Of a DNA stretch of 64,000 nt, positions 1 to 11,325 are shown piece by piece; position 1 is the first letter of the stretch; each line of letters opens with the position of its first letter. The notes below the pieces were generated by a model that did not search any database, was not told the DNA's origin, and saw nothing but the letters and a program-made list of their open reading frames with translations. The position numbers and the translations under genes were made by a program. This DNA is from Apostichopus japonicus (lineage: Eukaryota; Echinodermata; Holothuroidea; Aspidochirotida; Stichopodidae): the NCBI RefSeq assembly GCF_037975245.1, contig NC_092579.1, positions 17,431,678-17,495,677 of the forward strand. The letters are read 5' to 3'.

Positions 1-865
1 ACACATAGTTACATTCCTAGGTACCGATTGCTAGGGCATCCAGGTGAAACGTGTATTAAGCATTACCCTGGTTACATGAGATTCTCAGCTGTTCGAGGGA
101 ACATGTACGTGTGTAGGCCTACTATAGGGCCTATATGAATACTATGAGGGTGCATATATGTACTATATCAATACCGTGGGCGCAATAATACATTTTGTTG
201 TTATAGGGCCAATGAAGCCTACAGTCAACTATTTTTGCTTTATAAAGATGCTTTATTTGAAAAGATCGCACTGCGTTTATGGTAGGCGAGAAATGAAGCT
301 AAAAAAGAGCCGTACATTAACGAAGATGCATAAATGTAGGCATGAAAATATTCTTATCCCTGGCATTTGGTGGGGGGGGGGGGGGGGGATATGGTGCATT
401 ACATCCCCTCCACCCATTTTCATGGGGGGATATATCCCCCTCCACCCAGGATCGCCGCCCATGGCCATATGTGATCCATTTTTCGACCTTAATAATAAGC
501 AACATTTCCAGTAAATATGGACACAAAATGCACAATTTAGTATGACTGGCATGTCATTTAGTGTTTATAGTGATAATACAAACACAATTACCATCTATGT
601 TTCTAAAACTATTATGCCGCCGAACTTCGCCAGAACCTTTTTTTGGCAAACAAAAAATAAAGCATACGGGAGGGGGGGGGGGGGGTTGAGCGATCACCGA
701 CATCTCACATAAAGGTCGTCATCAATTTTTTTTTTTTTTTTTGCTAAACTTTTTTGTTTGTTTTGGTGACGGCTAATAGGGGGGGCGCGCGCCTGTTGCA
801 CCCCCCCTGGATACGCCCCTGGTCTGTGCTGTCATTGTGGTATATGCTGGTTTCACTTTTTTTAA
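1..865. other. Intergenic, no gene recognised
   Basis: No open frame here resembles a protein family. The stretch holds long G runs (17 G at 372-388, 14 G at 672-685), a T run near 727-742, and near 800-825 a C-rich end (CCCTGGATACGCCCCTGG) that reads like the terminal inverted repeat of a small DNA transposon. I could not find its partner end, so I do not call an element. The short open frames around the G run are low-complexity by-products. Confidence 0.5.
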
Positions 866-1176
866 GGTAGCATACGCCTACTAAGAATCCCATTGACTTA
901 CACACTAAATCATAAAGGTAATGTGGCCTCTAAGTATAGATAGAAGTTCTCACTAGCTAAACGCTTCCCATCACTGGATAGCTGGCAAGTTGGCCATTCA
1001 TGGCACCATCAATTTTCCGTATTATGAACATGTTGTTTTGTTGCTATGAGAGACTGAATTTTTCGTCACTTTTTTTTTTTCGTAAAAAAAAAACCTCTTT
1101 ACTCAGTAGTAAACTAAATTTCCGTACGCTGCTCCTGGGAGGCCTAATTGACCCAATGTTTGCACCACGTATATGG
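866..1176 (-). repeat. Dispersed repeat family A, copy 1
   Basis: This segment is the reverse complement of 7195-7535. Both share the terminal word GTAGCATACGCC, the block ACTTACACACTAAATCA, the block around GCACCATCAATTTTCCGTA, and CTGCTCC(T/C)GGGAGGCCTA. Copy 1 lacks about 20 bp that copy 2 has near the inner end. The shared short reading frame starting MAPSIFR is conserved because the DNA is repeated, not because of evident coding. It is probably a non-autonomous transposon; no terminal inverted repeat or target duplication was resolved. Confidence 0.75.
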
Positions 1177-1309
1177 CAAGCCATATGGGACAAACACCGC
1201 ATAATATATCCTCGTATTAATGGGAATATATACGCGTATTAAATCAGACAATCACTGGCATGTCTTATAGCTCTCACAAACGAATTTGTATGAACTGTTC
1301 ATAAATATG

Positions 1310-1343
<34 letters not shown>

Positions 1344-2845
1344 GGGGGGGGGGGGATGCTAGTGTCCTGCACTCCCTTGTGAAATCTTGGAAAAGAAGGG
1401 TTTGATACCTGCAAATAAGTAATTTGTACAAAATAAAAATGACAAAAAGCCGTATAAAGTAGATAAAACAAAATCTAAGAAACAAATTACCAGACTGAAC
1501 GTTTACGAGACCAAATTCTTAAGAAATATTGTAGCCTTGATGTGAATTAACTTGACCCCGGAGTCAATTGACATCAAACACCAAAACAAGATATAGTTAC
1601 TATCATATGACGATTGTTTCTTTCTTAAAGGGATGGGTAGCGAAAGAGGGTTCAATCTGGGGGAAGAGGGTTACGGTGGGGTAGGGTGGCACAAACATCA
1701 TCTGAGAACCTGAGACCTCCGGTAGGGTGTTTATAGAGGGACAAACACTATTAAACAATTCTACAATGGCCTCAAAGTTTCAAAAGCACAATAACCATAA
1801 ATATTGACAGGATTGAAAGAAATTTCGTTATGCTCATAAATGGAGGGGATGTTATTACAAGATTATAACTTTTTCATTGTTTCTAGTTTTATTCCTGTAT
1901 CCTTTCCTGAACTTTTATTTTGTTACATGAGTTGTAAAATAAGCTTTGTATAAATGTTTCTCTCTTAGCGACATTCTCAAGTATTTACTGAAGTATTGCT
2001 TGGTTTCGTATAATTGCTCTCGGTACAACATCATAGCAACCTGAAGGCTGTATTTTTGCGACCTATAGCAGAAGCCAGAAGAAAAGGCCCGAGAATTTGG
2101 CTCAAGTTTTAGATTTTAGACGCAACGCCAAGTTATGTCGGTCCTCTTCTCTGTGTATGGAAACGATGTACGAATGGCTTAAGTAAAGTCAATATGTTTT
2201 TGAATTTCTCCTGTGAAGAGGGATATCTGAAAAATGACACTACCATTGGAATTACATACCTGTAAACGATATCTGTGATAATGTAATACTATATCATACT
2301 AAATCAAGCCATAGACTAGTATCACTGGGTTCAGTTCAGCTATTCAATAGTCGAAGAGTAATTTCAGCCAGGACGAAACTATAGTTTAAAAATCTTGAGC
2401 GTATACTACTTGAGCGTATGTAATAAATTTTGTTAACAAAGCTTTAGAAACAAGGAAGAAATAAAATGCCATTGTTCTTATTAATTGCATCAACATAATT
2501 AACAATAAAATATAGAGTGCAATGCATTCATCTACACGGGATTTAACAACAAGTTGCGAACTTGATTTTCTTGCTAAAAAATTGCATCCGCCGTATTCAT
2601 TGTGCACAAAATTCATTTCCAAATCCTGTATAGCTGGAAACGTTGTTTTAACATGTAAAGAGCGATATAGAAAATATTCCACTAAAACGTTCCAAGTACC
2701 AGACTTTCCTTGTTACTTTACATTATGGTGTTCGTAAAGTTAGAGACTTTTTTCAACATATTTTGTCGTTCTTCGTCATACCCTGCTTTTAGCAATGACC
2801 TTTTCCAACATATTGACAAGCAAATAATGGCTTAAAAAACAGTGT
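1177..2845. other. Intergenic with AT/GT microsatellite
   Basis: An (AT)n tract at about 1308-1332 passes into (GT)n and a 13-G run ending at 1355. The rest is AT-rich unique-looking DNA with no recognisable exon on either strand. Confidence 0.5.
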
Positions 2846-3302
2846 TGAGGAATTTTGCCTTTGACCTGTGGCCCATGATGTCACGTAACCAATCACGCAG
2901 GCACGAGTTTCATTTGTCAGGCACCTACCTACCAAGTTTGAACGCGATCGATCTTACATTGAAGGAGTTGTTTGCGACACCTTTTCGCACACTTAGACAA
3001 ATTTGACCTTTGACCTCAATTGACTATTGACCCCGACCCTAAACACCTAAATATGTTCTATTTTAAACTGTGTCTCTTCATTCTCTATATATCATGTGGT
3101 TTAATGCCTTTCTCGTACATCTTGACAAGCAGAAAATGGCTAAAATATATCTTTAAGGGTTCTTGACCTTTGATCTGTGACCTTTGAACCGCGATATCAT
3201 CAATAACGCAGGTACGAGTTTACATGGTCAGGCACTTAAGCCACAAAGTTTGAACTCGGAATTACGGTTTAGGAGGAGTTTGCGGCACGCTTTCTTGCTC
3301 AG
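2846..3302. repeat. Two diverged copies of a repeat with TGACCTTTGACCT motifs
   Basis: About 2846-3020 and 3150-3302 are related: each reads TTGACCTTTGA(C/T)CTGTG, then a CACGAGTTT-like / GTACGAGTTTACAT block, then a GTCAGGCAC block, CAAAGTTTGAAC, and GGAGTTTGCG. Between them, at 3004-3016, lies an exact TGACCTTTGACCT. Its complement is AGGTCAAAGGTCA, the consensus direct repeat spaced by 1 bp that is recognised by HNF4/RXR-type nuclear receptors (established knowledge). The repetition is seen directly; regulatory use is not shown. Confidence 0.65.
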
Positions 3303-3522
3303 TCACGCACACACTCACACGCACACACAAAGACACACACATGTTTGTATTACATTCAGACCGAGGACCCCATTGTATTTTCCATTGTTCATATCCACGT
3401 ACCCTAACCTTAACAATAAGATTCTTTAGAAATCACAACCGAGGACCTGGAATTCTTATTTTTCAAGTCCTCGGTCAGAATACGAAACAAACGCACACCC
3501 GCACACACACACACACACAAGA
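3303..3522. repeat. CA/CACA microsatellite tracts
   Basis: Two imperfect (CA)n tracts, at about 3303-3340 and 3494-3521, flank a short direct repeat (CCGAGGACC at about 3361 and 3442). They generate threonine-histidine-rich open frames that are not genes. Confidence 0.85.
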
Positions 3523-5160
3523 AGAGTTGTTTAAATCGTGGCAAAGGAAATATATGATTTTATTTAATATGTATTAATGATCTTAATCGGAGTTTGTTCA
3601 TTTCAATGACGACAGTGGTTTGCTTACATGCTATTAGGATGAAAAATGAATTAAAAATATACAACTACAGCAACAACAAAAAACACCCAAAAACAAGGCA
3701 CCTGCGAATTATACGAGCTAAAAAGACTAGAGTAGAGCTCATATCTAAAGTCTTTAATTTCTCAACGTGACCTAACGACGGCATTGGTGTCAAATTCATC
3801 AGTCTAGATAAAACAGAGAATTGACACGTGCAAAAAGTAAATATTTATTTTGTTAAAACTAATATTTAACATTTGGTGTTTTCAATTTACAGAGAGATGT
3901 TCCAACAATGATAAGTAACGCATATTATAATAGAAATCCGGACAGCTAAGAGATTCTAAAGACAATGGCATATTTTGTATATAGCCTACGTTGATATAAT
4001 CACAATATAAAATTCTACAATGATGTGGTTATTCTATGTATACCTACATATACTGCGTATATTGCGAGAACGAGTTAGCCTATGTCGTATTTGCATCAGT
4101 TGCATTCGCAAAAGCAGAGGACGAAGATATTCCTCCTACATTTTCATACTGGGGCGGGGGGGGGGGGGGGCTAGAAGAAGTTGTTCAGTCGCGGGATAAA
4201 TATTTTCTTCAAAATTTGAAAACATTTGTTATCACAAGCTTGCGTTGGGACGTATAGGCCTAATTTATAACCTCAGGATGTACCCATTGACCTCTAAATT
4301 TTGAAACTGTTTCCGGTAGGACCTCAGATCCCCCCACTCTCCCATCCATCCGCCCTTCAATTGGGTTGCATTCAACGGTCCCACAACCACACCCATCATT
4401 CTTAAAATTTCTGATAACCTAAAAAGGGGGGGTGTGCATAATTGAAATTTTGTGGGGGCATTACTCTCCCACCCGTGGCTACAGGCCCGGGGAAGTGAGT
4501 GTGTGTGCGTATTATATGTGTGTCTGTTGATCACTCCAGGAAGCGTGAAACCTTATGTTGTAACCTCATGGTGTTATACTCTATACTTTTCATTGTTTAT
4601 CGAAAGTCGAATGTACTATATCGCAATATTTAATGATTAAACTGGCAAAACATTGCACCAGATCGTATCTGAGGACCTTCAATTGTTCAATAAAAAATTC
4701 AAAGGGGAGGGGAACACCCTCCCCTAACATATCTCCCCCGTATCAATCGCAAAATGTGCTCCTTCTTTGCAAATTCTCGGCCACGTCGCTGATGTAGGCA
4801 TATATTCTTGTTGCGCATCTCAGCAACTTATAAAGCACATGTCAGCGTGTGAAAATATTGTGAACATATTACCATATCCTTTAATACATTTGAAGAACTT
4901 AACTGATGGACAATAGAAACTTTCATAAGACAGCCAGATGTTGCCTAAAAACAGCCAGTTGCCTAAAACAAATAACGTTATCGCAGTGTATTATCAGTGT
5001 AGTAATTATTTATAAGAAGCTCGTATCACGTACAATTGCAAGCTTAGCTTCATAACATCTGTTCGTGTAACAACTTATGACGAGTCATAAAAAAGTCGAC
5101 AACGTATGGAAAAGCATGTTAACAATTAATTGGGAACTTTATATCTTACATTGTTTCTTA
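3523..5160. other. Intergenic, no gene recognised
   Basis: AT-rich DNA with a 15-G run at 4156-4170. C/G-rich fragments near 4330-4500 and 4690-4740 resemble pieces of decayed small transposons. No exon with convincing splice sites was found. Confidence 0.5.
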
Positions 5161-5162
5161 TA

Positions 5163-6130
5163 TTAGATATCTAAAATTCTATTTCAGATATCTAAAATTA
5201 AATTCGAGATATCTGAAATTGAATTCGAGATATTTAAAATAAATTTCAAGATATCTGAAATTCTAATTCAGATATCTGAAATTGAATTCGAGATATCTGA
5301 AATTGAATTCGAGATATCTGAAATTGAATTTAAGATATCTAAAATTGAATTCGAGATATCTGAAGTTAAATTTCAAATATCTAAAATTCAAATTCGAGAT
5401 ATCTAAAATAGAATTCGAAAAATCTGAAATTGAATTCGAGATATCTGAAATTAAATTTCAGATACCTGAAATTCTAATTCGAGATAACTGAAATAGAATT
5501 CGAAAAATCTGAAATTGAATTCGAGATATCTGAAATGCATAGGCAGAAGTTCGTAAAAAGGCCTGAAAATTAATCTACAGAAAAGTTACAGTACAAAAGG
5601 AACAGGGGGCTGCCATCGTCGCGTCGACGTATGAATGGGATTGAAACTAGCTTGCTTGCTGGCTAATATACATTACATGCATATAATTAACTAGTTGTGG
5701 AATCAATTCGAGATATATGAAATTGAATTTCAGATATCTGAAATTGAATTCGAAATATCTGAAATTGAATTTCAAATATCTGAAATTGAATTTCAAATAT
5801 CTGAAATTTATTTCGAGATATCTGAAATGCTATTTCAGATATCTGAAATCTGAAATGCTATCTGAAATGCTATTTCAGATATCTGAAATTGAATTCGAGA
5901 TATCTGAAATTCCATTTTAGATATCTGAAATAGAATTGCAGATATCTCGAATTCAATGTCAGATATCTGAAATAGAATTTCAGATATCTCGAATTCAATT
6001 TCAGATATCTGAAATTCTCTGGTATTTAGAGATATCTAAAATTGATTTCAAGATATCTCCAATTATTTGTAGATATCTTAATTAAATTGGAGATATCTGT
6101 AATTTAATTTGAGATATTTGAAAGTTTCTT
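5163..6130. repeat. 21-bp satellite built from GATATC and GAATTC palindromes
   Basis: The unit is about 21 bp, of the form GAGATATCTGAAATTGAATTC. It runs head to tail from about 5163 to 5535 and again from about 5705 to 6130. The two blocks are separated by about 165 bp of unrelated sequence (5538-5700). In the second block the orientation mixes, with units reading both TGAAATTGAATTCGAGATATC and its complement. Because 21 is a multiple of 3, the array reads open in several frames as a seven-residue repeat (RYLKLNS-like); this is a by-product of the period. Decay towards the right edge (5990-6130) is visible as substitutions within the palindromes. Confidence 0.9.
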
Positions 6131-6410
6131 ATTAAATGTCAAAACTGCTTTCCATAAGAACGCACGTTGTCGTCGTAACGCATACGGTTCGTGACACTCC
6201 ATCGAGTATGGTTATGTAGGCTAAAGGTATGTTATTACGCAGTGGTCAACTGTAGGCTTGTAATAGGCTATAGGCTCAATTTAGCTAATTGCATCTACCA
6301 AAATAAGTAGCTGAATCAGTAGGCCTAAATGTTGCTACGATTATAATCGAGTTAACGGAGCTGACGAGTATTCAAGATTAATAGAGCACTGACAAAATAC
6401 CATGCAAAAA

Positions 6411-7108
6411 ATTAAAACTCTTCAATCTCTTGCTCTAGAGGTTCTACCTCTCGGCTGGTTGTTTTAATCCCCTTGATGTTACTCTCGGTAGCGTTTTCCC
6501 ACTCTAAGAGACCAAACACGCCACCCCTCCAACCCCCATCAGCCTATATCTTACCTCAAACTTCTCTTTCTCCTGCTCTAGAGGTTCCACCTCTCGGCTG
6601 GTTGGTCTAATCCTCTTGATGTTACTCTCGGTAGTGTTTGCCCACTCTAAGAGACCAAACACCCCGCCACACCTCTCCATGAACTGCAGCATTAACTCCA
6701 GATCCCCTAGACGCTCCACGATCAACACTAGCTGAAGGTTCTCATGTCTCTGTTTCACTTCAGCTACTTGGATGTCCACAAATGTGTCCTCTGTTGAACA
6801 AATTTTCGAACCAAATTTCATTGACATGCTGAAAACTAATTGTGATCACTGAGTTAAAACAAGTTTGAATTTTGATTTTCTATCACAAGAACAAAATTGA
6901 ACAAGAAGATAAAGACAAAGACGTACTATCTTCAACATATTCTGGTTCTGTGTAAGTCGTTGGTCTTCGATCCAGAGGTCTGGACAGGTCAAGCTCCGTT
7001 GAGCAGCAGTGAGGGCGGTTGTTAATGTTCTCCTCGGTTTCACTGATGAGGCGGTCGTAGGGTGGCATACTCCTATTAGAGTCTATATCAATCCGCTCGA
7101 TTGTTCTC
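6411..7108 (-). pseudogene. Two linked exons of an unrecognised coiled-coil/spectrin-like gene, probably a fragment
   Basis: Exon a is 7108(or 7105)-6927 and exon b is 6790-6555, both minus strand. Exon a ends GAAGATA|GTACGT after one base of a codon. Exon b begins after CAACAG with two bases, so the frame continues, and it ends TTTGAG|GTAAGA at a codon boundary. Exon a encodes a charged stretch (PPYDRLISETEENI). Exon b encodes a helical stretch (VAEVKQRHENLQLVL, then GGVFGLLEWANTTESNIKR) that resembles a spectrin-type three-helix segment or other coiled coil. Downstream, the last 100 bp of exon b are repeated 143 bp away, in frame to a stop at 6411-6413. No start codon with upstream exons or clear 3' end was found, and family A repeat DNA lies directly upstream. 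I do not recognise the family. A truncated gene copy is the simplest reading; an intact gene with exons outside the visible stretch is the alternative. Confidence 0.5.
6425..6667. repeat. 143-bp-offset tandem duplication inside the exon fragment
   Basis: About 100 bp containing CTCTAGAGGTT(C/T)(C/T)ACCTCTCGGCTGG, CTTGATGTTACTCTCGGTAG and CACTCTAAGAGACCAAACAC occurs at 6430-6525 and again at 6573-6668, with a handful of substitutions. The second unit (minus-strand order) carries no usable acceptor in the right phase, so it is not a clean duplicated exon. Confidence 0.85.
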
Positions 7109-7194
7109 CTTCAGGAAAAGTGCCAAAAAGCAGCGGGAGAACATCTTTTGTGACCTGTTATCAATCATAATCTAGTTTTTTGTGGCTTGCATGT

Positions 7195-7535
7195 TGAAGA
7201 GCATGAATGGAAGTACATGTGGTGAAAAAAAATTGGGTCAATTGAGGCAATTTTAGACCCCTTTAGGCCTCCCGGGAGCAGCGTAGGAAATTTGTTTACC
7301 ACTGAGTGAAGAGGTTTGTTTACAAATGACGAAAACTTCCGGCTCGGATAGCAAAAAATCTTCACGGTCATGGTACGGAAAATTGATGGTGCCATGAAAG
7401 GCCAACTTGTCAGCTATCCGGTGATGGGTAGCGTTTAGCTAGTGAAAACTTCTATCTTGACTTAGAGACCACATTACTTTTGTGATTTAGTGTGTAAGTC
7501 AATGGGGCTTTTAATGGGCGTATGCTACCGTAGAT
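7195..7535 (+). repeat. Dispersed repeat family A, copy 2
   Basis: Opposite orientation to copy 1 at 866-1176, with the same terminal word GGCGTATGCTACC at its right end. This is the fullest of the three copies, about 340 bp. It lies immediately upstream (minus-strand sense) of the exon fragment at 6411-7108. Confidence 0.75.
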
Positions 7536-7539
7536 CGCA

Positions 7540-8990
7540 CCAAGTCGACCATTTTCAATAATCTGTGGTTTGTATGCCTTCACATCCTTTTGGAATGGCT
7601 ATAAGAGAGTGAGGTCAAAGGTTAAACTAGTAAGTTACACATTCCTTGTCGTTATGAGATATTAGCAGGAGAATGCCTCATTACCATTACTTATGTTCCT
7701 AGATTTGTCTAATGAGAGGAAACCCAACATGCAATTATTTTAGTTTCGTTTACCAACAAGTAAACCCCATTGTTGAAAGTAGTTGTTGAAACTAGCTATT
7801 ACATAAGAATACAGAGCAATACATTACTTTCACAGTGTATTATGTTACAATATGTTACATTTCGTTATGCTACCCCCCCCCCCCCCGCTTCGTCCCTGGC
7901 CTACATTGTGTTCTTAATACCTGTGGCGCGCTACGTATTGCGAGAATTAATCTTGTTCATTAGTACCTTTATGCAGTACAGTTTCGACTGTTTGTACCTA
8001 ATAATATCATAGAGTTAAGAGCCTCTTTTCCTTCGAAATACCTATACGAGGTCAGAGCTTCCATATATATCATTCGTTAGAGTAGGGTGGCTTAATTTTG
8101 ATATGTTGTAGACCATCAACAATCACTGCTATCAGTCCAGGATTTATTTCTATACCACTTAAAAATTTTGAAATGACCCTTTAAACATCTAAGGCTCATC
8201 ATTTCAAGTGGCTGGACTACTTATTCTAACACATGACCGTTAGGTCAGTTCCTCATGCAGATGCAACACAAAAATGATAAGACTTGTGAAGTCAGATCAC
8301 ATATTTACAATGCGTTACAAATTTTTCAAGGACAAATGATGTTGAATATCATCTAAGAGTGATATGAAGAGGAAAAAAAAACATGTTTCGATCGAGTAAA
8401 GCTGAATATCTTGATAATCAAAACATGTTTATCCTACCTTGATTCCAAGAACAGGGACACCAAGATCAGAATGTCAAGGACAATGTCAGTGTTGAAGAAG
8501 CCAGGCATTAACAAGTATCCTCGTAAATGTTAATCGACGTAATCGTGTAATCTACAATTTGCTATATGATGACATATACTATGCTTTTGAACTATATATA
8601 TCGAACACCAATCAATCATCAGGGATTGCAACTTGAACTTCTCCACTGCAGGGTAGATAATGACATGTAAATCAGTCGCGCCCACCAAAATAAGCTCCAC
8701 CTATCAGAAAAAAGCGATACGGAAGCTTCGTATGGACTTTGATATATATTTGTATTGTTATTTATTTTTGTTTTTTATTGTAGATAATGTTAAGTACCCT
8801 ATGTATTAATTTCAAAACGGTAATTTTCAGATTTTTGACGTTTTGACGTAGTATCAGACGTGTAATGTCGTTAAAGATATCTCTTTAATATTAAAACGCC
8901 GCCAACGTCTGGTAGTGTAAAACCTGTCTCGAAATCATCTGGAGGAGGGTAGGGGAGGTAGATGGGGGACGGGTACAGATTAACTGTAAA
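7540..8990. other. Intergenic, no gene recognised
   Basis: Holds a 14-C run at 7873-7886 and a near-match to the AGGTCAAAGGT half-site pair at about 7612. Otherwise AT-rich DNA without recognisable exons. Confidence 0.5.
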
Positions 8991-8993
8991 TCA

Positions 8994-9180
8994 GGACTCG
9001 GGCAGCGCAGGGGTCGGGCAATCCGCTGGACTCGAGCAGCGCAGGGGTCGGGCAATCCGCTGGACTCGGGCAGCGCAGGGGTCGGGCAATCCGCTGGACT
9101 CGGGCAGCGCAGGTGTCGGGCAATCCGCTAGACTCGGGCAGCGCAGGGGTCGGGCAATCCGCTGGACTCGGGCAGCGCAG
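8994..9180. repeat. 34-bp GC-rich minisatellite, 5.5 copies
   Basis: The unit GGACTCGGGCAGCGCAGGGG plus TCGGGCAATCCGCT is 34 bp and occurs five full times plus a 17-bp partial. Units differ by one to two bases, so the array is young. It is much richer in G+C and CpG than the surrounding DNA. Because 34 is not a multiple of 3, the open frames cycle through all three phases on both strands, which argues against coding. Confidence 0.95.
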
Positions 9181-9657
9181 AGATGTGGGCACTCTGAATG
9201 CTTAAACACATTTATTTGGACTTAGGCAAATATCATAAACTTTACAGGCAAACATTATAAGCTTTACCTCGAGCCGCTAAAAGGAAAGTTCCTCGTCTTG
9301 CACCAGACCGACTCTTTCATTAACGAAAGAACCCTTCACTAAATAACCCCCGTATACACACGTCCGTACATAAACTGTAAAAAGGCTTAGACCAATCAGG
9401 GACTACCTGTATATAACTACAGTGAGCTGCGATCAATGGGATCGACTCACACACCTACCGCCGTGCCTGCCTATGCCAGTCACGGGAATACATCGATATA
9501 GCAAAATTACGTAATCAGTTCTTGTTCCGGATAAATATCTTTCGTTGCCTCCGCGGAGCTCAACAGATGTAACCCCTGAGGGAACGAAACGTATCTCACC
9601 ATGGAGCTATAAACCTGGGAGCTCCATGATCTCACTATGGAAAAGTCGTAGCTTTCT
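9181..9657. other. Intergenic, no gene recognised
   Basis: Ordinary-looking mixed DNA between the minisatellite and the AT-rich inverted-repeat structure. CCATGGAGCT/GGAGCTCCATG words near 9600-9635 form a small imperfect palindrome. No gene was recognised. Confidence 0.4.
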
Positions 9658-9849
9658 ATGGCGCGAGAAAGCGGAATATATTACGTACAAATATATATAT
9701 GCTGTACTTGCGAAATATATACATGGTTAACTTCAAAAATACATTTTAGACATATTTGTATATATGTTAATAATAATATATTATCTAACAATAAGTATTC
9801 TGTAAAGATATATATACTTACACAAAAATTATATGTTTCTATGCCAAAG

Positions 9850-10165
9850 ATATATATATTCTCTAAGAGAAAATATAAATATACATTCTCTAAGAGAAAA
9901 ATATATATATATTATCTAAGAGAAAAATATATATATTCTCTAAGAGAAAAAATATATATATCCTAAGAGCAAAAATATATATATTCTCTAAGAGAAAAAA
10001 TATATATATTCTCTAAGAGAAAAATATATATATTCTCTAAGAGTAAAAATATATATATTCTCTAAGAGAAAAAATATATATATTCTCTAAGAGAAAAAAT
10101 ATATATATTCTCTAAGAGAAAAATATATATATTCTCTAAGAGAAAAATATATATATTCTCTAAAA
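9850..10165. repeat. About 23-bp palindromic TCTCTAAGAGA / ATATATAT array
   Basis: About a dozen units of the form TCTCTAAGAGAAAAATATATAT repeat almost without change. Each unit contains the perfect palindrome TCTCTAAGAGA-like core plus an alternating AT tract, so both strands can fold locally. Open frames over it (YIYFLLEN-like repeats) are by-products. Confidence 0.95.
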
Positions 10166-10620
10166 AAAATATACAATTGAGTGAAATGCGCCCTGCACCA
10201 CTGACGTAACAGTTTACCTGCCTTACAGATTTCAATAGGCACTTGCGGTAGATCGCAGGAAATTTGAGCTGTGCAAATGACTTTCCCACGTTCGTTTCCT
10301 TTGCAAGGTTCGGCAAACTGCTTACGTAACACACCGGCTAACATTCCAAACTAATAACCTTGAAATGTGAAGAAGTGAGCAGTTACTGGCTAGTTACGGT
10401 ACAGAAGGCTTCGCTGTCGAACGTACCATCGTACAATCAGGGAGTTGTTATGGAATAATCCCTGGTACTATCATGTGCAATGTGATATCGCAAACCCACT
10501 AACTATGAACTGCATTAAGATTCTGAGCAAACATGTGCGTTTTATGAATGGCCAGTGTTAATGAACAGGCTGGTCACTGCTGAAGTTACTGAACATCTTG
10601 GTCAGCACTTACAGAGCTCC

Positions 10621-11087
10621 GTACTTTGTACAGCATATATATATTTTTTCGCACAGAATATATTTTTCGTACAGAATATATTTTTCGCACAGAATAGGTC
10701 TTGAATGTTAGAGAATATATATATTTTCTGTACACACAATAAAAATATATTTTTGCACAGAATATAATTTTTCCTGTAGAATACATATTTTTTCTGTCTC
10801 AGAATTTATATATTTTGTTACAGAAAAATATTTTTCTGTCAGAGAATATATATGTTTTGGTACTTTGTACAGCATACATATATTTTTCGACCAGAATAAA
10901 TTTTTTCGCACAGAATAGAATTTTGTTGTTAGAGAATATATATATTTTTCGTACACACAATAAAAATATATTTTTGCACAGAATATAATTTTTCCTGTAA
11001 AATATATATTTTTTCTGTCTCAGAATTTATATATTTTGTTAGAGAAAAATATTTTTCTGTCAGAGAATATATATGTTTTTTAACAAG

Positions 11088-11135
<48 letters not shown>
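10621..11135. repeat. 239-bp tandem duplication followed by (AT)n
   Basis: GTACTTTGTACAGCATA starts at 10621 and again at 10860, an offset of 239 bp. The 220 or so bases that follow match closely in order, including CACACAATAAAAATATATTT and TCTGTCTCAGAATTTATAT. The second copy runs into an (AT)n tract at about 11090-11135. This forms the right arm of the fold-back structure. Confidence 0.9.
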
Positions 11136-11137
<2 letters not shown>

Positions 11138-11325
11138 AAAGAAAATATATGTTTTTCGCTTAGAGAATATATATTTATATTATAAATGCTTTTGTGTCAG
11201 AGAATATATTTTTGCAGAATATATATAAATATGTCTAAAATGTATTTTTGAAGTAAACCATGTATGTATTTTGCAAGTAAAGCATATATATTGTACATAA
11301 TATATTCCGCTTTCTCGCGCCATAC

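Larger units (their letters stand above)
9658..11325. mobile_element. AT-rich fold-back (long inverted repeat) structure
   Basis: The left end (9660-9790) and the reverse complement of the right end (about 11205-11325) match over about 120-130 bp. Both begin ATGGCGCGAGAAAGCGGAAT, then run through TACTTGC(G/A)AAATA, CATGGTT(A/T)ACTTCAAAAA and TACATTTTAGACATATTT. Inside each arm lies tandem AT-rich DNA: a TCTCTAAGAGA-based array on the left and a CAGAGAATATATAT-based array on the right. About 430 bp of unrelated, normal-composition DNA (10170-10600) forms the centre. No transposase and no target duplication were found. It may be a fold-back or Tc1/MITE-like non-autonomous element, or an inverted duplication of an AT-rich satellite. 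Confidence 0.7.

Noticed and set aside
5282-5920. Open frames with repeating RYLKLNS heptads
   Set aside because: They are the 21-bp satellite read in frame. The opposite strand and other frames are equally open, and there is no start context or splice signal.
8962-9225. Repeat protein over the GC-rich minisatellite
   Set aside because: A 34-bp unit changes frame at every copy, and three overlapping frames on both strands are equally open.
9658-10956. Frames rich in IYIF/YSVRK repeats
   Set aside because: Translations of the AT-rich arrays. Their matching sequence in both arms reflects the inverted DNA repeat.
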